NCBI RefSeq assembly: GCF_026153295.1
Contig: NZ_CP110615.1
Location: forward strand, 868,001 to 932,000
Origin: Rhodococcus antarcticus
GTDB lineage: Bacteria > Actinomycetota > Actinomycetes > Mycobacteriales > Mycobacteriaceae
DNA length: 64,000 nt
Direction of reading: 5' to 3'
Numbering within the stretch: the stretch's first letter is position 1; each line of letters starts with the position of its first letter. This document shows, one piece after another, positions 57,945-64,000 of this stretch. The notes beneath the pieces were generated by a model. It did not search any database, had not been told where the DNA came from, and was given only the letters and a program-made list of their open reading frames with translations. Made by a program: the position numbers and the translations under genes.

Positions 57945-57984
57945 CGAGCCGGGTCCCTCGCCTGACGGCAGGGGGCCCGGCTCG
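57945..57984 (+). terminator. Hairpin between rpsB and tsf
   Basis: CGAGCCGGGTCCC (57945-57957) pairs with GGGGGCCCGGCTCG (57971-57984) through an 11-13-bp stem with a G-T wobble. It may attenuate transcription into tsf and so set the uS2 to EF-Ts ratio. Confidence 0.65.
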
Positions 57985-58079
57985 TCGGTTCGGCGCCCCG
58001 AACGTGGCGCCCCGCACTGCCCGGTCGTGCCCGCCCCGGCACGAGCACCCCAGACCCCGAACCAGGAGGCCGTCCCACC

Positions 58080-58904
58080 ATGGCTAGCTACACCGCCGCC
58101 GACGTCAAGAAGCTCCGCGAGCTCACCGGCTCCGGGATGATGGATTGCAAGAACGCCCTCGCCGACAGTGACGGTGACCACGACAAGGCTGTCGAGCTGC
58201 TCCGGATCAAGGGCGCCAAGGACGTCGGCAAGCGTGCCGAGCGGTCCACCGGCAACGGCCTCGTCGCCGCCTCCGAGGGCGTCATGGTCGAGCTCAACTG
58301 CGAGACCGACTTCGTGGCCAAGAACGCGGAGTTCCAGGCCCTGGGCGACCGCATCGTCGCCCTCGCCGTGGCCCACAAGCCGGCCGACGCCGAGGCCTTG
58401 AAGGCCCTCGAGCTCGACGGGAAGACCGTCGGAGCCGTCGTCGAGGAGTTCTCCGCGCGCATGGGCGAGAAGCTCGAGGTCCGCCGGGTCGTCGTGTTCG
58501 ACGGTCCCGTCGCCACCTACCTGCACCGCAAGTCCGCGGACCTGCCGCCCGCCGTGGGCGTGCTGGTCGAGTACGCGGGGGAGGGCGAGGCCGCGGGCGA
58601 GGCCGCCCGCGGTGCGGCCATGCAGGTCGCGGCCATGCGCCCGAAGTTCGTCACCCGTGACGAGGTCCCGGTCGACGTCGTCGCGAACGAGCGCCGCATC
58701 GCCGAGGAGACCGCCCGCGAGGAGGGCAAGCCGGAGCAGGCGATGCCGAAGATCATCGAGGGCCGGGTGAACGGGTTCTTCAAGGACGCCGTGCTGCTCG
58801 AGCAGTCCTCGGTGCAGGACTCCAAGAAGTCGGTCAAGGCGGTGCTGGAGTCCGCCGGCGCCACCGTCAGCCGGTTCGCCCGTTTCGAGGTCGGGCAGAG
58901 CTGA
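58080..58904 (+). CDS. tsf: Elongation factor Ts
   Basis: EF-Ts exchanges GDP for GTP on EF-Tu. The 274-residue protein begins [20 protein letters not shown], has [20 protein letters not shown], the EF-Tu contact motif [10 protein letters not shown] near residue 80, and the C-terminal core ending [20 protein letters not shown]. The normal spacing to rpsB and pyrH is kept. Confidence 0.97.
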   Translation: MASYTAADVKKLRELTGSGMMDCKNALADSDGDHDKAVELLRIKGAKDVGKRAERSTGNGLVAASEGVMVELNCETDFVAKNAEFQALGDRIVALAVAHKPADAEALKALELDGKTVGAVVEEFSARMGEKLEVRRVVVFDGPVATYLHRKSADLPPAVGVLVEYAGEGEAAGEAARGAAMQVAAMRPKFVTRDEVPVDVVANERRIAEETAREEGKPEQAMPKIIEGRVNGFFKDAVLLEQSSVQDSKKSVKAVLESAGATVSRFARFEVGQS

Positions 58905-59046
58905 TCGAGGCAGGAACCGGTCCCCGCGTGGGGCAGGATGACGGGGTCGTCCCGGGTGCCACGAGCCCCTGGGGCGGCCCTGCCCTGCGCAGACCCCCGG
59001 CAGCCGTGCGCCCACCGCGCACCCGCCAACCCGACGGAGGACCGTG

Positions 59047-59835
59047 ATGACGAGCCACGAGGCCGAGACGCCGGAGACCGGAGGGCGGCACGGCTACCAC
59101 CGGGTGCTCCTCAAGCTCGGCGGGGAGATGTTCGGCGGCGGGGCCGTCGGCGTGGACCCCCTGGTGGTGCAGAACGTCGCCGAGCAGATCGCGGCCGTGG
59201 TGGCCTCGGGGGTGCAGGTGGCGGTGGTCATCGGGGGCGGCAACTTCTTCCGTGGCGCCGAGCTGCAGCAGATGGGCATGGACCGCGCCCGCGCCGACTA
59301 CATGGGCATGCTCGGCACCGTGATGAACTGCCTCGCGCTGCAGGACTTCCTGGAGAAGCAGGGCGTGGACACCCGCGTGCAGACGGCGATCACCATGGGC
59401 CAGGTGGCGGAGCCGTACATCCCCCGCCGTGCGGTGCGCCACCTCGAGAAGGGTCGCGTGGTCATCTTCGGGGCCGGCGCGGGCATGCCGTACTTCTCCA
59501 CCGACACCACCGCCGCCCAGCGTGCGCTGGAGGTCCACGCGGAGGTCGTGCTCATGGCCAAGGGCGTCGACGGCGTCTACACCGCGGATCCCAAGACCGA
59601 TCCCGCGGCGACGATGTTCTCCGAGATCACCCACCGCGAGGTGCTCGAGCGCGGGCTCAAGGTCGCCGATGCCACCGCGTTCAGCCTCTGCATGGACAAC
59701 GACATGCCGATCATGGTCTTCAACCTGCTGGTGCAGGGCAACATCGCCCGTGCCGTGGCGGGTGAGAGGATCGGCACCCTGGTCCGCACCCCCGGCACCC
59801 CCGCCGACGACACCACCCCTGGAGGTACCGAGTGA
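59047..59835 (+). CDS. pyrH: UMP kinase
   Basis: PyrH makes UDP from UMP. The 262-residue amino-acid-kinase-fold protein has [23 protein letters not shown], the UMP-binding [39 protein letters not shown] and [18 protein letters not shown] 59047 is placed 7-8 nt after GGAGG; a GTG at 59044 is the alternative. A short charged N-terminus and a Thr/Pro-rich tail are added to the bacterial core. The stop overlaps the frr GTG. Confidence 0.97.
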   Translation: MTSHEAETPETGGRHGYHRVLLKLGGEMFGGGAVGVDPLVVQNVAEQIAAVVASGVQVAVVIGGGNFFRGAELQQMGMDRARADYMGMLGTVMNCLALQDFLEKQGVDTRVQTAITMGQVAEPYIPRRAVRHLEKGRVVIFGAGAGMPYFSTDTTAAQRALEVHAEVVLMAKGVDGVYTADPKTDPAATMFSEITHREVLERGLKVADATAFSLCMDNDMPIMVFNLLVQGNIARAVAGERIGTLVRTPGTPADDTTPGGTE

Positions 59836-60389
59836 TCGACGAGACCCTCTTCGACGCCGAGGAGAAGATGGAGAAGGCCGTCTCGGTGGCCAGGGACGAT
59901 CTCTCCTCCATCCGCACCGGACGCGCGAACCCCGGCATGTTCTCCCGCATCGTCATCGAGTACTACGGCTCCATGACCCCCATCACCCAGCTGGCGGGGA
60001 TCAACGTCCCCGAGGCTCGGATGATCATCATCAAGCCCTACGAGGCGAGCCAGCTCCAGGCGATCGAGACCGCGATCCGCAACTCCGACCTCGGGGTGAA
60101 CCCGAGCAACGACGGCACGATCATCCGCGTCGCACTCCCGCAGCTGACCGAGGAGCGCCGCCGCGAGTACGCCAAGCAGGCCCGCGGCAAGGGCGAGGAT
60201 GCCCGCGTCTCCGTGCGGTCCGTCCGGCGCAAGGCCATGGACGAGCTGGCGCGCATCCAGAAGGACGGCGACGCCGGCGAGGACGACGTGGCGCGGGCGG
60301 AGAAGGAGCTGGACAAGACCACCAGCCGGTACACGGCGCAGATCGACGAGATGGTCCGCACCAAGGAGGGTGAGCTGATGGAGGTCTAG
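59832..60389 (+). CDS. frr: Ribosome recycling factor
   Basis: RRF splits the post-termination ribosome together with EF-G. The 185-residue protein shows the three-helix bundle and beta/alpha domain: [60 protein letters not shown] and [19 protein letters not shown]. It begins at a GTG overlapping the pyrH stop. Confidence 0.97.
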   Translation: MIDETLFDAEEKMEKAVSVARDDLSSIRTGRANPGMFSRIVIEYYGSMTPITQLAGINVPEARMIIIKPYEASQLQAIETAIRNSDLGVNPSNDGTIIRVALPQLTEERRREYAKQARGKGEDARVSVRSVRRKAMDELARIQKDGDAGEDDVARAEKELDKTTSRYTAQIDEMVRTKEGELMEV

Positions 60390-60471
60390 TGCGGGCGCCC
60401 CACGGGGCTCCAGCACGACCCCACCAGCGGGTCCAGCACGGGCGAGGCGAGCAGCGGGGAGGAGGGCAGCG

Positions 60472-61326
60472 GTGACCAAGAACGGCTCGGCACGCACCGG
60501 CGCCGCACCCGCCACCCCGTCGACCCCCCGAGCCGGGCGCAACCTGCCCGCCGCGCTGGCCGTCGGTGGTGCCCTGGGCGGTGTCATCATCGCGAGCCTC
60601 GTGCTCGTGCCCCAGGCCTGGGTCGTCATCGTGGCCGTCGCCATGGCCGTGGCCACGTGGGAGGTCTCCACCGCCGCGTCCACCGCCGGGGTGCGGGTGG
60701 CCCTGGTGCCGCTGCTGGTGGGCGGACAGGCCATGGTGTGGCTGGGGTGGGTCTTCGGTCCGGACGGGGCCCTGGACGCGTTCGCGGCGACCGTCGTCGT
60801 CTGCATGGTGTGGCGGCTGGCCGGCGGCGCGCAGGGGTACGTGCGCGACGTCGCCGCGTCGACCTTCGTCGCAGCCTGGGTGCCGCTGTTCGGCTCGTTC
60901 GCCGTGCTGCTGCTCACCGAGGACCACGGCGCGGCTCGGGTGGCCTGCTTCATGATCGGCGTGGTGTGCTCCGACGTCGGCGGCTACGCGTTCGGGGCGG
61001 CACTGGGCAAGCACCCCATGGTCCCGACCATCAGCCCCAAGAAGTCCTGGGAGGGCTTCGCCGGGTCGATGCTGCTCGGCGTGGTCGGCGGAGCACTGAC
61101 GGTCTCCCTGCTGCTCGACGCGTCGCCCTTCGTCGGAGCGCTGTTCGGTGCGCTCATCGTGGTGGTGGCCACCGGGGGCGACCTCGTGGAGAGCCAGGTC
61201 AAGCGGGACCTGGGACTCAAGGACATGGGCGACCTCCTGCCGGGCCACGGCGGGCTGATGGACCGGCTCGACTCGATCCTGCCCTCGGCCGTCGTCTCGT
61301 GGCTCGTGCTCAGCGTCCTGGTCTGA
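60472..61326 (+). CDS. cdsA: Phosphatidate cytidylyltransferase
   Basis: CdsA makes CDP-diacylglycerol, the precursor of all phospholipids, in the membrane. The 284-residue protein has about eight membrane segments and the family signature near the C-terminus: KRDLGLKDMGDLLPGHGG followed by LMDRLDSILP; SPKKSWEGFAGS is the second conserved block. The N-terminal 25 residues are Ala/Thr/Pro-rich. GTG 60472 has GGGGAGGAGGG just upstream. Confidence 0.96.
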   Translation: MTKNGSARTGAAPATPSTPRAGRNLPAALAVGGALGGVIIASLVLVPQAWVVIVAVAMAVATWEVSTAASTAGVRVALVPLLVGGQAMVWLGWVFGPDGALDAFAATVVVCMVWRLAGGAQGYVRDVAASTFVAAWVPLFGSFAVLLLTEDHGAARVACFMIGVVCSDVGGYAFGAALGKHPMVPTISPKKSWEGFAGSMLLGVVGGALTVSLLLDASPFVGALFGALIVVVATGGDLVESQVKRDLGLKDMGDLLPGHGGLMDRLDSILPSAVVSWLVLSVLV

Positions 61327-61331
61327 GGACC

Positions 61332-62078
61332 GTGCCCCCGAGACCCGCCGCGCGTGCGCCTGCCGTTCTGCCCAGCCCCAACATCTGGCACTGGCCGGCG
61401 GTCTACGAGGTGGAGAACGCTGCCCAGGACGCGCACGACGCCGTGTGGACGGTGCTCGGAGAGGTGGCGCCGTGGGCCGGGCTCGACGTCGTGGACGTCG
61501 GGTGCGGAGCAGGGTTCCACCTGCCGCGGTTCGCCGGCACCGCCCGCACCGTGGTGGGGGTGGAGCCGCACCCGCCGCTGGTCGAGCTCGCCCGCGCCCG
61601 CACCGACGGCCTCGGCCGGGTGCACGTGCTCGCCGGGACGGGCGAGCGGCTCCCCCTGCCGGACGCCCGCGCGGACGTGGTGCACGCGCGCACCGCCTGC
61701 TTCTTCGGGCCGGGGTGCGAGCCCGCGGTGGCCGAGGCCGAGCGGGTGCTGCGGCCCGGCGGGGTACTCGTGGTGGTGGATCTCGACGCCACCCGCGGGC
61801 CGTACGGCGAGTGGATGCGCACCGACCTGCCCCGCTACGACCCGGTGGCAGCCGAGCGGTTCTTCGCCGACCGGGGCTTCGGCCTGCGCCGGGTGGACAC
61901 GACCTGGCGCTTCGCCGACCGCGCCGCCCTCAGGTCGGTGCTCGGGATCGAGTTCTCCGCGCGCGTGGCCGACCGTGCCTTCGAGCGCACCCCCGGGCTG
62001 ACCCTGGACGTCGCCTACCGGGTGCACTGGCGCCGCACGCCGGGCGTCCCCGGTGCCGGCGCTCAGGCCTTCTTGTAG
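61332..62078 (+). CDS. Class I SAM-dependent methyltransferase
   Basis: A 248-residue small-molecule methyltransferase. Motif I is LDVVDVGCGAGFHLPRFAGT, motif II is GERLPLPDARADVVHAR, and EAERVLRPGGVLVVVDLDAT is motif III. The conserved start SPNIWHWPAVYEVENAAQD marks a family found next to cdsA in related Actinobacteria. The substrate is unknown. GTG 61332 lies 5 nt after the cdsA stop, so the two are probably co-transcribed. Its 3' end overlaps the convergent LapA-domain gene by 16 nt. Confidence 0.85.
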   Translation: MPPRPAARAPAVLPSPNIWHWPAVYEVENAAQDAHDAVWTVLGEVAPWAGLDVVDVGCGAGFHLPRFAGTARTVVGVEPHPPLVELARARTDGLGRVHVLAGTGERLPLPDARADVVHARTACFFGPGCEPAVAEAERVLRPGGVLVVVDLDATRGPYGEWMRTDLPRYDPVAAERFFADRGFGLRRVDTTWRFADRAALRSVLGIEFSARVADRAFERTPGLTLDVAYRVHWRRTPGVPGAGAQAFL

Positions 62079-62404
62079 GCGCGGCGCAGCTGCAGGATGC
62101 GGATGGCCCCGGCGAACCCGGTGATGATCGCCCCGGCCAGCGCCGAGATCAGCATGTTGATGCCGATCGGCAGCTGGTAGCCCCAGCCGAAGAACTTCAC
62201 CTCGGGGCTCGCACCGAGGTTCTGCACGATGAAGACGACCAGCGCCAGCATGACCAGAGCACCGACGACGAGGAACGCGTAGCTGCTGGCCGCTCGGGTC
62301 TTCTTCACCCTTCGCGGCGCGCCCGGGGAGGTGTCCGGACGTGCGGAGCCGACGGTCGAGCCGTGCTCGGGCGAGGACGAGGGGTTTCCGGGATCGGTGG
62401 TCAT
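62063..62404 (-). CDS. LapA-domain membrane protein
   Basis: A 113-residue protein with a 35-residue charged N-terminus, two membrane helices (about 43-62 and 82-102) joined by a conserved [20 protein letters not shown] segment, and a basic end (LQLRRAYKK). This is the LapA/YciM-partner DUF1049 pattern. LapA controls lipopolysaccharide assembly in E. coli, but Actinobacteria lack that pathway, so the role here is open. The start has a CATCAT -10 six nt upstream. Confidence 0.85.
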   Translation of the reverse strand: MTTDPGNPSSSPEHGSTVGSARPDTSPGAPRRVKKTRAASSYAFLVVGALVMLALVVFIVQNLGASPEVKFFGWGYQLPIGINMLISALAGAIITGFAGAIRILQLRRAYKKA

Positions 62405-62410
62405 GGCGCA

Positions 62411-62416
62411 ATGATG
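62411..62416 (-). promoter_or_regulatory. -10 element CATCAT for the LapA-domain gene
   Basis: On the minus strand CATCAT is followed by TGCGCC and the ATG at 62404, a leaderless spacing of 6 nt. Confidence 0.45.
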
Positions 62417-62506
62417 TCGGCCGCAGGCGATCCGTCACGAACGACGGGCCGCGGGTCGCGCAGGGGGTCGGCACCGGTCGGCGGTGGTCCGGGCCGTCGG
62501 AGGTGA

Positions 62507-62512
62507 GAGACT
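62507..62512 (+). promoter_or_regulatory. -10 element GAGACT for rlmN
   Basis: GAGACT is followed by 8 nt and the ATG at 62521. GGAGGTGAG lies at 62500-62508, probably too far upstream to act as the ribosome site. Confidence 0.4.
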
Positions 62513-62520
62513 GGGCCATC

Positions 62521-63642
62521 ATGGCTGTCTCCCTCCCCCTCGTCTTCGACGCTCCCAAGCGCGGTCTGCCCCCACGTCACCTGGCCGACCTCGACGCGGC
62601 CGGTCGTCGGGCCGCCGTCGCGGCCCTCGGTCTGCCCGCCTTCCGGGCCGACCAGCTGGCCCGCCAGTACTACGGCCGGCTCACCGCCGATCCGGCGCAG
62701 ATGACGGACCTGCCGGCCGCGGTCCGCGACACCGTGGCCAGCGAGCTGTTCCCCACGCTGTTCACCACCGTGCGACACCTCTCCTGCGACGAGGGCACCA
62801 CCCGAAAGACGCTGTGGCGGGCCCACGACGGGACGCTGGTGGAGAGCGTGCTCATGCGCTACCCCGACCGCGCGACGCTGTGCATCTCCAGCCAGGCCGG
62901 CTGCGGCATGGCGTGCCCGTTCTGCGCCACCGGCCAGGGCGGGCTGGACCGCAACCTGTCCACCGCGGAGATCGTGGACCAGGTGCGGGCCGCAGCGGCC
63001 GCCATGCGCGACGGCGAGGTCGGGGGCAGCCCCGGCCGGCTGTCGAACGTGGTGTTCATGGGCATGGGGGAGCCCCTGGCCAACTACAACCGGGTGGTGG
63101 CGGCAGTGCGCCGGATCATCGAGCCCAACCCCGACGGTCTGGGCATCTCGGCGCGCTCGGTCACGGTGTCCACCGTCGGGCTGGCCCCGGCGATCCGCAA
63201 GCTCGCCGACGAGGGTCTCCAGGTCACCCTGGCCGTGTCGTTGCACACCCCTGACGACGAGCTCCGGGACACCCTCGTGCCGGTGAACAACCGCTGGTCG
63301 GTGCGCGAGGTGCTCGACGCCGCCCGCTACTACGCGGACTCCACCGGCCGACGGGTGTCCATCGAGTACGCGCTGATCCGGGACGTCAACGACCAGCCGT
63401 GGCGGGCCGACCTGCTCGCCAAGAAGCTCAGGGGCGCGCTCGGCGCCCGGGTGCACGTGAACCTCATCCCGCTCAACCCCACGCCGGGCAGCGAGTGGGA
63501 CGCGAGCCCGAAGCCGGTGGAGCAGGAGTTCGTGCGCCGGGTGCTCGCCGGTGGGGTGTCCTGCACGGTGCGCGACACCCGGGGCCAGGAGATCGCGGCC
63601 GCCTGCGGACAGCTGGCGGCCGAGGAGCCCGGCCGCTCCTGA
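62521..63642 (+). CDS. rlmN: 23S rRNA (adenine(2503)-C2)-methyltransferase RlmN
   Basis: RlmN is a radical-SAM enzyme that methylates A2503 of 23S rRNA and A37 of some tRNAs. The 373-residue protein has the cluster motif [15 protein letters not shown] (CxxxCxxC), [14 protein letters not shown] for SAM binding, and the acceptor cysteine in [11 protein letters not shown]. The adapter domain at the N-terminus ([17 protein letters not shown]) is complete. ATG 62521 is chosen because the extended frame upstream crosses the divergent LapA-domain gene. Confidence 0.96.
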   Translation: MAVSLPLVFDAPKRGLPPRHLADLDAAGRRAAVAALGLPAFRADQLARQYYGRLTADPAQMTDLPAAVRDTVASELFPTLFTTVRHLSCDEGTTRKTLWRAHDGTLVESVLMRYPDRATLCISSQAGCGMACPFCATGQGGLDRNLSTAEIVDQVRAAAAAMRDGEVGGSPGRLSNVVFMGMGEPLANYNRVVAAVRRIIEPNPDGLGISARSVTVSTVGLAPAIRKLADEGLQVTLAVSLHTPDDELRDTLVPVNNRWSVREVLDAARYYADSTGRRVSIEYALIRDVNDQPWRADLLAKKLRGALGARVHVNLIPLNPTPGSEWDASPKPVEQEFVRRVLAGGVSCTVRDTRGQEIAAACGQLAAEEPGRS

Positions 63643-63645
63643 GCG

Positions 63646-63951
63646 CTACTTGCGCCAGGCGGTCCGGCGGCGCAGCGAGTCCCGGAAGATGAGGGCGAGC
63701 AGGCCGACCGCCAGCGCCACGAGCCAGATGTCCTCGATGTGCCCGCGGTGGTTCCCGTGCATCAGCGCCAGCAGGCCCAGGGCCACCAGCACGCCCATGA
63801 GCCGGGTGACGCGGGGGAACTGACCGTGCCAGCCCCACTCGACGGACGGCTCGTCGGAGACGTCGACGCGGGCGACCGCGGTACGGGTGGTCGTCTCGAG
63901 CTGCTTGCCTGCCACGGGGGCCTCCGGTTCCTCGTCCTGCGTTGGTTCCAT
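63646..63951 (-). CDS. DUF2631 membrane protein
   Basis: A 101-residue protein of the actinobacterial DUF2631 family. It has a cytoplasmic N-terminal half with SDEPSVEWGWHGQFPRVTRL and two membrane helices (about 52-66 and 74-89) joined by HGNHRGHIEDIW, then a basic tail RDSLRRRTAWRK. Function unknown. Its stop lies 3 bp from the rlmN stop on the other strand; the position between rlmN and the isoprenoid genes is typical in mycobacteria. Confidence 0.85.
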   Translation of the reverse strand: MEPTQDEEPEAPVAGKQLETTTRTAVARVDVSDEPSVEWGWHGQFPRVTRLMGVLVALGLLALMHGNHRGHIEDIWLVALAVGLLALIFRDSLRRRTAWRK

Positions 63952-63984
63952 CGTGGCACACGGGCAGCGACGGCCCCGGTCGGG

Positions 63985-63999
63985 GATGATGGGTCCGTG
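63985..63999 (+). promoter_or_regulatory. -10 element GATGAT and start codon of a gene cut by the window edge
   Basis: GATGAT (63985-63990) is followed by 6 nt and GTG at 63997, the same arrangement as at kdpD. Only the start codon is inside the window. By synteny the gene may be dxr, which is inference only. Confidence 0.35.
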
Positions 64000-64000
64000 A

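Overview
The window is chromosomal DNA from a very high-GC actinobacterium. GTG starts are common, neighbouring genes often overlap at ATGA or GTGA, and the gene order thiL-ung-rpmB-DAK2-recG, rsmD-coaD, sepIVA-DUF177-rpmF-rnc-mutM, acyP-smc-ftsY-amtB-glnK-glnD-ffh, rpsP-KH-rimM-trmD-rplS-lepB-rnhB and rpsB-tsf-pyrH-frr-cdsA-rlmN follows the conserved backbone seen in Mycobacteriales and Pseudonocardiales. A sepIVA homologue argues for that side of the phylum and a WhiG/FliA-type sigma factor for a relative outside the mycobacteria. Pseudonocardiales is my best guess from gene content and base composition, not a proven assignment.

Layout: 0-7.5 kb is housekeeping (thiamine-phosphate kinase, gamma carbonic anhydrase, uracil-DNA glycosylase, L28, a DAK2/FakA-like kinase, RecG). 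7.5-14.3 kb is a minus-strand accessory block: an overlapping cluster of four small membrane proteins around one cytochrome P450, preceded by a CaiB/BaiF CoA-transferase and an AtuA-like protein. 14.4-18.9 kb returns to the core (RsmD, CoaD, SepIVA, DUF177, L32, RNase III, MutM). 19-30 kb is a second accessory block: a flavin amine oxidase, a decayed PadR locus, a complete kdpFABC-kdpDE potassium system with a 27-residue peptide gene in front, and two poorly characterised proteins. 30.3-44 kb holds acyP, smc, ftsY, the amtB-glnK-glnD nitrogen operon with a GlnR-type operator, ffh and an amidohydrolase. 44-51 kb is the rpsP to ilvD ribosome/secretion/branched-chain amino acid stretch. 51-56 kb has yraN, the ComM-like ATPase, dprA, a XerC-like recombinase and whiG. 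56.9-64 kb runs from rpsB to rlmN.

Two themes recur. First, many genes have an actinobacterial -10 hexamer (NANNNT) placed 6-8 nt before the ATG/GTG and usually no Shine-Dalgarno, which predicts leaderless transcripts. Second, several housekeeping proteins carry low-complexity or tandem-repeat tails or linkers (bS16, FtsY, RNase III, uS2).

The strongest candidates for new biology are the P450/four-membrane-protein cluster, a 64-nt near-perfect palindrome at 2511-2574, a possible ATC start for thiL, a shared divergent -10 element between acyP and a 61-residue zinc-ribbon protein, and the predicted KdpE and GlnR operators. No tRNA, rRNA, CRISPR array, insertion sequence or prophage was seen.
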